In this document: positions 35,441 to 43,986 of the stretch, one piece after another | How positions within the stretch are numbered: position 1 is the stretch's first letter | Layout of the letters: each line of letters starts with the position of its first letter | Source: Lutimaribacter pacificus | Lineage (GTDB): Bacteria > Pseudomonadota > Alphaproteobacteria > Rhodobacterales > Rhodobacteraceae | Reading direction: 5' to 3' | Assembly: GCF_900142185.1 (NCBI RefSeq) | Contig: NZ_FQZZ01000001.1 | Span: 62,001 to 126,000, forward strand | DNA length: 64,000 nucleotides | The notes under the pieces: generated by a model | What the model saw: the letters and a program-made list of their open reading frames with translations, nothing else | The model's database searches: none | What the model was told of the DNA's origin: nothing | Translations under genes and position numbers: made by a program

Positions 35441-37650
35441 CCGCGCGGACCATATCGCTCGGGTCGGTGCGCAGGGGCGGTGCGACCCTGACCGCGATCA
35501 CCCCCGATCCCGCCGCGCGGCCCACGGTGCAACCCCCCCGCTTCGACGAAAAGAGCACGGCCCGCGCCCGGCTGGCGGTGATCTATGCCGGGCTTCTGGG
35601 GGTCGATGCGCTGCATGGCGATATCCTCGAGGCGATGGCGGGCTCAGCGGCGCAGGGGGCCGGGGGGCAGGCGCAGCGTCTGGCCGATGGTCTGCGTGCT
35701 GCCGGGTTGATCGCGCGGGTGGAACGCGTGGATGCGCTTATGGCCGATCTGTGGCCGGCGCTGGCGCAGATGACATCGGGGCAGGTCGTGCTGGTGCTGG
35801 CGCAGTCGCGTGGCGGCCTGGTGATCTATGATGCCAGTTGCGCCGACAATCGCGCCGATGTGCCCCTGTCCGAGTTTACACCGGTCTTCGCCGGGCAGGT
35901 TGTCCGGGCCGAGGCACCGCTGGGCGCGCTGGAAAGGGCGCATGGTCCCGTCATCGCCGGACCGCACTGGTTCTGGGGCGAATTCGCGCGGTTCCGCCGG
36001 CCCTTTGCCGAGGTGGCGCTGGGCTCTTTCGTGGCGAACCTGCTGGCGGTGGCGGTCGCGCTGTTTTCGCTGCAGGTCTATGACCGGGTGATCCCGCACC
36101 AGTCCGAGGCGACGCTTTGGGTGCTGGCCATCGGCGCGATGATCGCCCTGCTGATGGAGGCCGCGCTCAAGATCGCGCGGGCGCGGCTGATCGACGGGGC
36201 GGGGCGGCAGATCGACCTGAACGTGCAGCAACTGTTGATGGCGCGCCTGCTGGGAATGCGTTCGGACACGCGGGGGCGGATGCCCTCGCAGCTGTTCAGC
36301 GCGATGCGCGAATTCGGCTCGGTGCGCGAGTTCTTTACCGCCTCGACGGTGTCGTCGCTGGCGGACATCCCCTTTATCTTCGTCTTTCTGCTGCTGGTCG
36401 CCTCCATCGCCGGCAGCGTGGTCTGGGTGCTGGTCGCGGGCGCGGTGCTGATGGTGGTGCCGGGGGTGTTCCTGCAAAAACGCATGATCCGGCTGACGCA
36501 GGAAACGCAAGGCGCATCGTCAAAGGCAGGGCGGCTGTTGCACGAGGCGGTGTTCGAGCTTGAAACCATCAAGACGCAGCGCGCCGAGGACCGGTTCCAG
36601 CGTATCTGGACCGAACTGACGGCGCTGTCGGCACTGAAATCCAGCGATCAGCGCAAACTGGCCTCGGCCCTGACATTCTGGAGCCAGGGCGTGCAGCAGG
36701 CGACCTATGTCACGGCGGTGATCACCGGCACCTACCTGGTCTTTGCCGGGGAATTCACCGTCGGGTCGATCATCGCGGTGGGCATCCTGACCAGCCGGAC
36801 GCTGGCGCCGCTGACGCAGCTTTCCGGCACGATGGCGCGCTGGGGCAACGTGAAGACCGCGCTTGACGGGCTGGACGGGATCGCCAACGCCGCGCAGGAC
36901 ACCGACGAAAGCCGCAGCTACCTGCGCCGCGAAACCCTGCGTGGCGATTTCACCCTGCGTGAGGTGCTGTTCCGCTATGACGCGGATGGCGCACCGACGC
37001 TGGATGTGCCCGCGCTGCAGATCCGCGCGGGGCAGAAGCTGGCGATCCTCGGCGCGAACGGTTCGGGCAAATCGACCTTTCTGAAACTGCTGTCGGGGCT
37101 TTACGCGCCTGAACGGGGCACGGTGCTGGTCGACGGCACCGACATGGCCCAGATCGAGCCGCGCGACCTGCGCCGCATGATCGGTTACCTGGGGCAGGAT
37201 GTGCGCCTGTTCGCCGGCACCCTGCGCGACAACCTGAACCTCAACCTCTTCGAACGCGATGACGAACGGCTGCTTTGCGCGCTGGATTTCGCCGGGCTGG
37301 GGCCGTTCGTCCGGTCGCATCCAAGGGGGCTGGACCTTGAAATCCGCGATGGTGGGCAGGGGCTGTCGGTGGGGCAGCGCCAGTCGATCGGCTGGGCGCG
37401 GCTGTGGTTGCAGAACCCGCCCGTCTGCTTGCTGGACGAACCCACCGCGGCGCTGGACCAGGTGCTGGAAACCACGCTGGTCAGCCGCCTGTCGCAATGG
37501 CTGGAGGGGCGCACGGCGATCATCGCCACCCATCGTGTGCCGATCCTGTCGCTGACCGACCGCACGCTGATCCTGCAAAACGGCCGCATGGCCGTGGACG
37601 GGCCGCGTGACCAGGTGCTGGCGCATCTGGCCAAGGCAAAGGGGAGCTGA
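35437..37650 (+). CDS. Type I secretion ABC exporter (LapB/BapC-like) with altered signature
   Basis: A 737-residue ABC exporter. Residues 1-170 are an inactive C39-peptidase-like domain with no catalytic cysteine seen; next come the membrane domain and an ATPase with Walker A GANGSGKS, Q-loop GYLGQDVRLFAG and Walker B VCLLDEPTAALD. The signature reads LSVGQRQ instead of LSGGQRQ. The start is TTG, overlapping the upstream stop (TTGA), with a G-run as ribosome site. It is the inner-membrane motor for secretion of the BapA-like protein. Confidence 0.88.
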   Translation: MTARTISLGSVRRGGATLTAITPDPAARPTVQPPRFDEKSTARARLAVIYAGLLGVDALHGDILEAMAGSAAQGAGGQAQRLADGLRAAGLIARVERVDALMADLWPALAQMTSGQVVLVLAQSRGGLVIYDASCADNRADVPLSEFTPVFAGQVVRAEAPLGALERAHGPVIAGPHWFWGEFARFRRPFAEVALGSFVANLLAVAVALFSLQVYDRVIPHQSEATLWVLAIGAMIALLMEAALKIARARLIDGAGRQIDLNVQQLLMARLLGMRSDTRGRMPSQLFSAMREFGSVREFFTASTVSSLADIPFIFVFLLLVASIAGSVVWVLVAGAVLMVVPGVFLQKRMIRLTQETQGASSKAGRLLHEAVFELETIKTQRAEDRFQRIWTELTALSALKSSDQRKLASALTFWSQGVQQATYVTAVITGTYLVFAGEFTVGSIIAVGILTSRTLAPLTQLSGTMARWGNVKTALDGLDGIANAAQDTDESRSYLRRETLRGDFTLREVLFRYDADGAPTLDVPALQIRAGQKLAILGANGSGKSTFLKLLSGLYAPERGTVLVDGTDMAQIEPRDLRRMIGYLGQDVRLFAGTLRDNLNLNLFERDDERLLCALDFAGLGPFVRSHPRGLDLEIRDGGQGLSVGQRQSIGWARLWLQNPPVCLLDEPTAALDQVLETTLVSRLSQWLEGRTAIIATHRVPILSLTDRTLILQNGRMAVDGPRDQVLAHLAKAKGS

Positions 37651-37653
37651 GCG

Positions 37654-38841
37654 ATGGCCTCGGCAAGCCCCGACCTGGCCGCGCAACTGCACGACCGTCT
37701 GAAGGGGGCGTCGCTGATCGTCTGGCTTTGCGCGGCTTCGGTCCTGCTGTTCCTTGTCTGGGCGGCCTTCGCCTGGATCGACGAGATCGTGCGCGCCGAG
37801 GGTGAGATGATCTCGTCCTCGCGGCCGCAGATCATCCAGAACCTCGAAGGGGGTATCCTGGCCGAGTTGTTGGTGCGCGAAGGCGACGTGGTGCAGCAGG
37901 GCGACGTGCTGGCGCGGCTGCATGGCACGCAGTTCCGGTCCTCGGTGGACGAGGTGGGCGAACAGATCCGCGCGCTGGATATCCGGCGCCTGCGGCTGGA
38001 GGCGGAACTGGCGGGACAGTTCGATTTCCAGGTGCCCGCCGATCTGGCGCAGGCCTCGCCCGAGATCGTGGCGTCGGAACGCGCGCTGCTGAAGGCGCGG
38101 CAATCCGATTACGTCGCCAGCCGCGACGGTGCGCAGAAGGTGCTGGATCAGACCGCTGCGGAACTGGCGCTGATGGAAAACCTGCTCCGCAAGAACGTCG
38201 TCGCGCTGATCGAGGTGACGCGCGCCCGCAAGGCCCATGCCGATGCGCAGGCACGCCACGACGAGGTCGTGACCCAAACCGAACTGGAGCGGGCGCAGGA
38301 CTATTCCGATACGCTCAAGGAACTGGCGACGCTGCGGCAGACCCTCAAATCCGGGCTGGACCAGTTGAACCGCACGGTGCTGAAGGCGCCGATGCGCGGG
38401 ATCGTCAACAACCTTGGCATCACCACGATCGGCGGGGTGGTGCGGCCGGGCGAAGAGATCCTGCAGATCATCCCGCTTGACGAGGAGCTTTTCGTCGAGG
38501 CGCGGGTCAAGCCCGAGAACATCGCCAATATCCGCCGCGGGCAGGCGGCGACGATCAAGCTGAGCGCCTATGACTACACGATCTTCGGCACGCTCAGGGG
38601 GCAGGTCGATGTCATTTCCGCCGACACGTTCAAGGACGAGCGCGCGCGCGACCCCGACGCCAGCGCGCATTACAAGGTGACGTTGCGGGTGGATATGGAG
38701 CATCTGACCGACCGTCAGGCCGGTGTCGAGATTCGCCCCGGAATGCAGGCCAGCGTCGAATTGCACACCGGGCAGAAAACCGTGCTGCAATATCTGCTGA
38801 AACCACTTTATAAATCCCGCGAGGCGTTGCGCGAACCCTGA
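37654..38841 (+). CDS. HlyD-family membrane fusion protein of type I secretion
   Basis: A 395-residue periplasmic adaptor. One N-terminal membrane helix (SLIVWLCAASVLLFLVWAAF) is followed by the lipoyl motif EGEMISSSRPQIIQNLEGGI, long coiled-coil hairpins, and a C-terminal barrel region (LKAPMRGIVNNLGITTIGG, VRPGEEILQIIP). These proteins bridge ABC exporter and outer-membrane factor. It starts 3 bp after the exporter gene and completes the secretion triad. Confidence 0.9.
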   Translation: MASASPDLAAQLHDRLKGASLIVWLCAASVLLFLVWAAFAWIDEIVRAEGEMISSSRPQIIQNLEGGILAELLVREGDVVQQGDVLARLHGTQFRSSVDEVGEQIRALDIRRLRLEAELAGQFDFQVPADLAQASPEIVASERALLKARQSDYVASRDGAQKVLDQTAAELALMENLLRKNVVALIEVTRARKAHADAQARHDEVVTQTELERAQDYSDTLKELATLRQTLKSGLDQLNRTVLKAPMRGIVNNLGITTIGGVVRPGEEILQIIPLDEELFVEARVKPENIANIRRGQAATIKLSAYDYTIFGTLRGQVDVISADTFKDERARDPDASAHYKVTLRVDMEHLTDRQAGVEIRPGMQASVELHTGQKTVLQYLLKPLYKSREALREP

Positions 38842-38857
38842 AACGAAGGAGGCCCCG

Positions 38858-39214
38858 ATGCGTGGAAAGCTGCGGTTCGGTCTGGTCCTGGCGATCCTGC
38901 TGGGCGGCGTGGCGCTGGTGACGGCGCCGGGGCAGGGGGCCGGTGAGCTGAAACTGCGCGCCGCGCTGGAGCGTGAACTGGCCCGCGCCGATCCCGACAG
39001 CGCCGGGGGGCCGCTGGGCAAGGTCGCCCTTGCGGCCTGCAAGCTTGACCCTGACAGCTGCTACAGCTTGATGCGCGACCAGATCGAAACGCATTACGAA
39101 CATCGCATGGTCTACAGCGTTTTCACGGTCGAGGGGTTCGGCAAGACCGCCACCTGCTATGGCGCCTTCACGCGCTATGTCTGCCCCGGTGGCGTCGTCG
39201 ATATCGGTGGCTGA
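38858..39214 (+). CDS. Small secreted cysteine-containing protein ending the adhesin operon
   Basis: A 118-residue protein with an N-terminal signal sequence (LRFGLVLAILLGGVALVTA). The mature part has four cysteines (CKLDPDSC and two near TATCYGAFTRYVC) that could form two disulfides in the periplasm. It begins 16 bp after the adaptor gene on the same strand. I do not recognise the family; it may be an accessory factor of the adhesin system or an unrelated periplasmic protein. Confidence 0.65.
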   Translation: MRGKLRFGLVLAILLGGVALVTAPGQGAGELKLRAALERELARADPDSAGGPLGKVALAACKLDPDSCYSLMRDQIETHYEHRMVYSVFTVEGFGKTATCYGAFTRYVCPGGVVDIGG

Positions 39215-39220
39215 GCGCGC

Positions 39221-39658
39221 TCAGTGCTCTATCCAGATGGTCACGGGGCCGTCGTTCAGCAGCTCGACCTTCATATCCGCGCCGAACCGGCCCTTTTCGG
39301 TCGGCACACCCTCGGCTGAGAGGCGGGTGGCAAAGTAATCGTAAAGACGCTCGCCCTCGTCCGGGCTGGCGGCGGTGGAAAAACCGGGCCTGTTCCCGCG
39401 CGAGGTGTCGGCGGCCAGCGTGAACTGGCTGACCACAAGGGCCGAGCCGCCGATATCGCGCAGCGACAGGTTCATCTTTCCGGCGTCGTCCTTGAAAATG
39501 CGCAGCTTGGCGATCTTGGCGGCAAGCGTGTCGGCCTGCGCCTCGGTATCGCCCTGCATTGCGCAGATCAGGATCAGCAGGCCCGGCCCGGTCCGGCCGA
39601 TGACCTGACCATCCACCACCACGCTGGCATGGGCCACCCTTTGCAGCAGCGCCCGCAT
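39221..39658 (-). CDS. dtd: D-aminoacyl-tRNA deacylase
   Basis: A 145-residue DTD protein, the normal length. It removes D-amino acids mischarged on tRNA. Family motifs are [17 protein letters not shown] at the start, [17 protein letters not shown] (the SQFTL active-site motif) and [11 protein letters not shown] at the C-terminus, containing the cis-proline GP-V-T motif. The ATG at 39658 shares a base with the purK stop (TGATG), so the two are coupled; the frame upstream of it is not DTD-like. Confidence 0.95.
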   Translation of the reverse strand: MRALLQRVAHASVVVDGQVIGRTGPGLLILICAMQGDTEAQADTLAAKIAKLRIFKDDAGKMNLSLRDIGGSALVVSQFTLAADTSRGNRPGFSTAASPDEGERLYDYFATRLSAEGVPTEKGRFGADMKVELLNDGPVTIWIEH

Positions 39659-40734
39659 CAGCCGGCACCCGGTTTCACGCGGTTCACATGGCCCATCTTG
39701 CGGCCCGGTTTGCATGTCACCTTGCCGTAAAGATGCAGCGCGGCGTGCGCTTCGCGCGCGATCTGCGGGATACGGTCGATATCGTCGCCGATCAGGTTTT
39801 CCATCACCACGTCGGAATGGCGTTTGCCATCGCCCAGCGGCCAGCCCGCGACCGCGCGGATATGCTGTTCGAACTGGTCCACCGCACAGCCGTTCTGCGT
39901 CCAGTGGCCCGAGTTGTGCACGCGCGGCGCGATTTCGTTGACGATCAGGCCCCGGGGCGTGACGAACAGCTCGACCCCCATGACGCCCACATATTCCAGC
40001 GCATTGAGGATATTCGCCGCCAAGAGGACCGCGTCGGTGCGCTGTGCGGGGCTTAGCCTTGCGGGCACGGTGGTGCTGCGCAGGATGCCGTCACGGTGCA
40101 CGTTCTCGCCCGGATCGAAACAGGACACCGCCCCGTCCGCGCCACGCGCCGCGATGATCGAAACCTCGTGGCTGAACTTCACGAACCCTTCGAGGATCGC
40201 GGGCGCGCCGGCCATGTCTGCCAGCGCCTGTTGGGCATCGCCGGGCGCCATGATCCGCGCCTGCCCCTTGCCGTCATAGCCGAAGCGGCGGGTCTTCAGG
40301 ATCGCGGGGGTGCCGATCCGGCCGATCGCGGCGGCCAGGTCGTCGGCGTTGTCCACGGCCGCATAAGGTGCGGTGGCAAGACCGAGGCCGGACAGGAAAT
40401 CCTTTTCGGTCATCCGGTCCTGGCTGATGCGCAATGCCTCGCGTCCCGGGCGGATCGGGCGCAGGGCGTCCAGTATGTCCAGCGCCGAGGTCGGGATATT
40501 CTCGAACTCGTAGGTGATCACATCGACGGCTTCGGCAAAGGCGCGCAGGGCGGCCTCGTCGTCGTAATCTGCCCTGAAATGGCGGTCGGTCACATGGCTG
40601 GCCGGGCAGTCGTCGCCCGGTTCGAATATGCAGGTCCTGAACCCCAGGCGGCTGGCGGCGACCGACAGCATCCGCCCCAGTTGACCGCCGCCGAGAATCC
40701 CGATGGTCGCGCCGGTGGTCAGCGGATCAGTCAT
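39658..40734 (-). CDS. purK: 5-(carboxyamino)imidazole ribonucleotide synthase
   Basis: A 358-residue ATP-grasp enzyme of purine synthesis that carboxylates AIR to N5-CAIR. Features are [16 protein letters not shown] at the N-terminus, TYEFENIP, the ATP-grasp loop [13 protein letters not shown], and the metal region [15 protein letters not shown]. The start lies within the last codons of purE (8-bp overlap). It hands product to PurE. Confidence 0.96.
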   Translation of the reverse strand: MTDPLTTGATIGILGGGQLGRMLSVAASRLGFRTCIFEPGDDCPASHVTDRHFRADYDDEAALRAFAEAVDVITYEFENIPTSALDILDALRPIRPGREALRISQDRMTEKDFLSGLGLATAPYAAVDNADDLAAAIGRIGTPAILKTRRFGYDGKGQARIMAPGDAQQALADMAGAPAILEGFVKFSHEVSIIAARGADGAVSCFDPGENVHRDGILRSTTVPARLSPAQRTDAVLLAANILNALEYVGVMGVELFVTPRGLIVNEIAPRVHNSGHWTQNGCAVDQFEQHIRAVAGWPLGDGKRHSDVVMENLIGDDIDRIPQIAREAHAALHLYGKVTCKPGRKMGHVNRVKPGAG

Positions 40735-41215
40735 CGCTGGGCACCTCGGGGATCGAGGCCGACAGCGCCGCGCGCCACGCATCCAGCCGGTCGGCCAGCG
40801 CGGGATCATGCATCGCCAGCATCTGCGCCGCCAGAAGGCCCGCGTTCTTGGCCCCCGCACCGCCGATGGCCATCGTCGCCACCGGATAGCCGCGCGGCAT
40901 CTGCAGGATGGAATAGAGGCTGTCGACACCCGACAGCGCCCTGGTCTGGACCGGCACACCGATCACCGGCACCCGTGTCTTGGAGGCCATCATGCCCGGC
41001 AGATGCGCGGCGCCGCCGGCACCGGCGATGATCACCTCAAGCCCGCGGTCGACGGCCGTCTTGCCGTAGTCCCACAGCCGGTCGGGGGTGCGGTGGGCCG
41101 AAACGATCCGTGCCTCGTAGGGCACGCCAAGCTCGTCCAGGATATCGGCGGCTTCCTTCATTGTGGGCCAGTCCGACTGGCTGCCCATGATGATACCGAC
41201 CTTGATCTCCGCCAT
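40727..41215 (-). CDS. purE: N5-CAIR mutase
   Basis: A 162-residue PurE that converts N5-CAIR to CAIR in purine synthesis. The motifs [11 protein letters not shown], the [18 protein letters not shown] active-site loop and the substrate-binding [13 protein letters not shown] are all present. It is the first gene of the purE-purK-dtd unit, with AGGCAGG before the ATG. Confidence 0.96.
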   Translation of the reverse strand: MAEIKVGIIMGSQSDWPTMKEAADILDELGVPYEARIVSAHRTPDRLWDYGKTAVDRGLEVIIAGAGGAAHLPGMMASKTRVPVIGVPVQTRALSGVDSLYSILQMPRGYPVATMAIGGAGAKNAGLLAAQMLAMHDPALADRLDAWRAALSASIPEVPSDD

Positions 41216-41266
41216 TTACCTGCCTCTTCGCTGCGATGAGAGGCGCACTATACGAAAGGCGCGCGC

Positions 41267-41503
41267 TTAGGCAATGATATCCGGCGTCAGCCGATCCTCG
41301 ATCAGCGCAATGCGGTCTTTCAGCAGCAGTTTCTTCTTTTTCAGCCGCTGCAGCGTCAGCTGGTCGGCGGTGGCACGCTCCTGCAACGCGCGGATCGCAT
41401 CGTCCAGATCGCGGTGTTCGCGGCGGAAAACCTCAAGCTCGACGCGCAGCACCTCGTCGGTTTTCATCGCAAGGTCGCGGGCGAAGTCCGAATGGGCGTT
41501 CAT
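41267..41503 (-). CDS. YdcH family small coiled-coil protein (DUF465)
   Basis: A 78-residue mostly helical protein of the YdcH/DUF465 family, recognised from the HRDLDDAIRAL segment and the KKKKLLLKDRIALIE heptad at the C-terminus. The function of the family is not known. It is divergent from the heat-shock pair, and its start lies 66 bp from the sigma-32-type promoter of that pair. Confidence 0.82.
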   Translation of the reverse strand: MNAHSDFARDLAMKTDEVLRVELEVFRREHRDLDDAIRALQERATADQLTLQRLKKKKLLLKDRIALIEDRLTPDIIA

Positions 41504-41568
41504 GGCTGCTGATTCCGTGGTTGCAAGCGGTCCTTTAACATACTGAAAATGCCCGTTTTCGCAAAGCC

Positions 41569-41597
41569 CTTGCGCGGGCCTTGGCCAACCCCCATAT
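41569..41597 (+). promoter_or_regulatory. RpoH (sigma-32) type promoter of the Hsp20 gene
   Basis: CTTGCGC (41569-41575) is followed by 14 bases and then CCCCATAT (41590-41597), close to the heat-shock consensus CTTGAAA-N13-17-CCCCATnT. It lies 70 bp before the Hsp20 ATG and reads toward it. Part of the -35 region departs from consensus after CTTG. Confidence 0.7.
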
Positions 41598-41666
41598 TTT
41601 CAGTGACCGGGCATTGCCGCGATCGGGGTGGCCGGAGAGGACTGTCGCTTTGATAAGGACGTGTCG

Positions 41667-42080
41667 ATGACAAAGCTTACACTCGGGTCGCACCCGTATC
41701 TTCTGGGCTTCGAACAGCTCGAGCGGTTGCTGGAACGCAATGCGAAATCCGGCAACGAGGGTTACCCGCCTTTCAATATCGAACAGACCTCGGATCATTC
41801 CTATCGCATCACGCTTGCGGTGGCCGGGTTTGCCGAAAACGATCTGAGCATCACCGTCGAGGACCGGCAGCTTGTGATCCGTGGCCGCCAGGGCGACGAC
41901 AGCGCCGACCGCGTATTCCTGCATCGCGGGATCGCCGCGCGGCAGTTCCAGCGCAGTTTCGTTCTGGCCGACGGTGTCGAGGTGGGCGACGCGATCATGG
42001 AAAATGGTCTGTTGCATATCGACCTGACCCGCGCCGAGCCCGAAACGGTGGTGCAGACGATCAGTATCAAAAGGGGGTAA
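41667..42080 (+). CDS. Hsp20 small heat-shock protein
   Basis: A 137-residue alpha-crystallin-domain protein (IbpA type), an ATP-independent holdase for unfolding proteins. The domain shows PPFNIEQTSDHSYRITLAVAGF, the LVIRGRQ strand and FLHRGIAARQFQRSFVLADGVEV, with AIMENGLLHIDL near the end. The ATG at 41667 follows AAGGA. A sigma-32-type promoter lies upstream and a DUF1150 gene follows 5 bp downstream, a standard alphaproteobacterial pairing. Confidence 0.94.
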   Translation: MTKLTLGSHPYLLGFEQLERLLERNAKSGNEGYPPFNIEQTSDHSYRITLAVAGFAENDLSITVEDRQLVIRGRQGDDSADRVFLHRGIAARQFQRSFVLADGVEVGDAIMENGLLHIDLTRAEPETVVQTISIKRG

Positions 42081-42085
42081 GCGAA

Positions 42086-42313
42086 ATGGATGCGAAATAC
42101 GATTTCGGCGAAGGCGGCGAAAACCGCATCGTCTATGTCCGGCCGGTAAAGGTGGCGGACCTGCCCGACGAGGTTCAGGCGCAGGTCGGCGATGCCGAGA
42201 CGCTTTATGCCGTGCATGACGCCAACGGCCAGCAGCTTGCGCTGGTCCGGGATCGCCGCCTGGCCTTCGTGCTGGCACGCCAGCACGATCTGTCGCCGGT
42301 CACGGTGCACTGA
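42086..42313 (+). CDS. DUF1150 family protein
   Basis: A 75-residue protein of the DUF1150 family, which typically follows hsp20 in alphaproteobacteria. Recognised from YVRPVKVADLP, TLYAVHDANGQQLALV and the C-terminal FVLARQHDLSPVTVH. Co-transcribed with Hsp20 (5-bp gap), hence probably heat-induced. The molecular function is unknown. Confidence 0.88.
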   Translation: MDAKYDFGEGGENRIVYVRPVKVADLPDEVQAQVGDAETLYAVHDANGQQLALVRDRRLAFVLARQHDLSPVTVH

Positions 42314-42320
42314 CGCAGCC

Positions 42321-42343
42321 CGGCGGCGGGCTTGCCGCCGCCG
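42321..42343 (+). terminator. GC-rich hairpin after the Hsp20-DUF1150 unit
   Basis: CGGCGGCGG and CCGCCGCCG pair around GCTTG, 8 bp after the stop. No T-run follows, so it may be a Rho-assisted terminator or an RNA-stabilising hairpin. Confidence 0.4.
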
Positions 42344-42389
42344 CCAAGTCCTGCCAGTCTCGGGCGTAACGCGCGGGAAAGGCGGGCAG

Positions 42390-43358
42390 ATGTTTACCGA
42401 GAAAGAGCTATCCGAGGCACAGGCGCTTGTCGCGCGGCACATGGCGCCGACGGCCGCGCATGACTGGCCGCTTCTGGGGCAGGCGCTGGGCGCCGAAGTG
42501 ATCGTCAAGCATGAAAACCATGCGCCCACCGGTGCCTTCAAGGTGCGCGGCGGGATCACCTTCATCGACTGGCTGAAACGCAGCCATCCCGAAATGCGCG
42601 GCATCGTGACCGCCACGCGCGGCAATCACGGCCAGAGCCAGGCCCGCGCGGCGGTGGCCGCCGGGCTGGAGGCGCGGATCGTCGTGCCGCACGGCAACTC
42701 GACCGAAAAGAACGCCGCGATGCGGGCCTATGGCGCCACGCTGATCGAACACGGGCAGGATTTCGACACCGCCCGCGAACTGGCGATGGAAATGGCCGAA
42801 AAGGAACCGCTGTTCCCCGTGCCGCCCTTTCACCGCGAACTGGTGCGGGGTGTCGCGACCTATGGGTATGAGCTGTTTTCCCGGCATCCCGACCTCGATG
42901 TCGTCTATGTGCCGATCGGCTGCGGATCGGGTATTTGCGGCACGATCGCCGCGCGAGATGCGCTGGGGGCAAAGGCGCGGATCGTCGGGGTGGTTTCGGA
43001 ACATGCGCAAACCGCCAGACTGTCGGCCGAGGCCGGCGCGCCGATCGAGACCGACAGCGCGCGCACCTTCGCCGACGGGATGGCGGTGCGTGTGCCGGTG
43101 CAGGCCGCGCTGGATATCTATGGCCCCGGCACGGATCACATCGGTACCGTCAGCGAGGACGAGATTGCCGCCGCGATCCGGCTGTATTTCACCGCCACGC
43201 ACAACCTTGCCGAAGGGGCCGGCGCGGCGGCGCTGGCTCTGGCGCTCAAGGAAAAGGACGAGAACGCCGGCAGGAAGGTCGGGCTGATCCTGTCGGGCGG
43301 CAATATCGACACCGGCTGGTTTCGGACCGTGCTGGCGGGGCAGGTGCCGGAACCCTGA
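42390..43358 (+). CDS. Threonine dehydratase-like PLP enzyme
   Basis: A 322-residue fold-type II PLP enzyme. The lysine that binds PLP is K51 in TGAFKVRGG; TRGNHGQSQA is the substrate loop and GCGSGICGT the phosphate-binding glycine loop. It resembles catabolic threonine/serine dehydratases (TdcB-like) without a C-terminal ACT domain. Expected reaction: threonine to 2-oxobutanoate and ammonia; serine or hydroxyaspartate racemase/dehydratase activity is an alternative. No regulator is adjacent. Confidence 0.86.
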   Translation: MFTEKELSEAQALVARHMAPTAAHDWPLLGQALGAEVIVKHENHAPTGAFKVRGGITFIDWLKRSHPEMRGIVTATRGNHGQSQARAAVAAGLEARIVVPHGNSTEKNAAMRAYGATLIEHGQDFDTARELAMEMAEKEPLFPVPPFHRELVRGVATYGYELFSRHPDLDVVYVPIGCGSGICGTIAARDALGAKARIVGVVSEHAQTARLSAEAGAPIETDSARTFADGMAVRVPVQAALDIYGPGTDHIGTVSEDEIAAAIRLYFTATHNLAEGAGAAALALALKEKDENAGRKVGLILSGGNIDTGWFRTVLAGQVPEP

Positions 43359-43427
43359 AAAAAATACGACGGAACCTAGCGCGACATGCGTTAAAGGGAA
43401 TGTGTTCCGTTTGCATATGAGATTCCC

Positions 43428-43916
43428 ATGACACATGACTCGCCTCGCTACGCGACCATCCAGATCGCCCTGCACTGGGGTATCTTCCTGCTGTTCGCGC
43501 TGAACTACATCGTGTCCGACGATATGGGCCGCGCCCTGCGTACCAAGCTGGAAGGGGGCGATCCTGACCAGTTCGCGGCCCTGACCCATCCGCCGGTCGG
43601 GCTGGCCATCCTGGCGCTGACGTTGATCCGCATCGCCGTGCGCCTGCGCCTCGGGGCGCCCGCGCTGCCGCCGGGCAAACCGTTGCTGAACAAGCTTGCC
43701 CATCTCGGCCACGGCGCGCTTTACCTGCTGCTTCTCGCGGTGCCGCTGTCGGGCATGGCGGCCTGGGGCGCGGGCATCCGCGAGGCCGGTGACGTGCACG
43801 AGCTTCTGGTGACCCTGACGGTGCTGGTGATCGTCGGCCACGCGCTTGCCGCGCTGTACCATCAGCTCGTCCTTAAGGACGGGTTGATGGATCGTATCCG
43901 GCCTGCGCGGCGCTGA
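43428..43916 (+). CDS. Cytochrome b561 family protein
   Basis: A 162-residue four-helix membrane protein of the prokaryotic cytochrome b561 (CybB) type. Heme-ligand histidine candidates are H16 (IALHWG), one in LAHLGHG, and those in DVHELLVT and IVGHALAALYHQ. The family transfers electrons, in E. coli oxidising superoxide or reducing quinone. It is a single-gene unit, ended by the terminator at 43941-43966. Confidence 0.9.
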   Translation: MTHDSPRYATIQIALHWGIFLLFALNYIVSDDMGRALRTKLEGGDPDQFAALTHPPVGLAILALTLIRIAVRLRLGAPALPPGKPLLNKLAHLGHGALYLLLLAVPLSGMAAWGAGIREAGDVHELLVTLTVLVIVGHALAALYHQLVLKDGLMDRIRPARR

Positions 43917-43940
43917 GATCGGCCGACAGGTGGAAAAGAA

Positions 43941-43966
43941 AAAGCCCGGTCGCAGGACCGGGCTTT
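43941..43966. terminator. Bidirectional terminator, cytochrome b561 / sat-cysC
   Basis: A perfect 11-bp stem AAAGCCCGGTC / GACCGGGCTTT with loop GCAG, ending in T on one side and preceded by an A-rich tract on the other, so it works on both strands between convergent genes. Confidence 0.9.
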
Positions 43967-43986
43967 ATTCGTCTGGTCGGGTGCGG

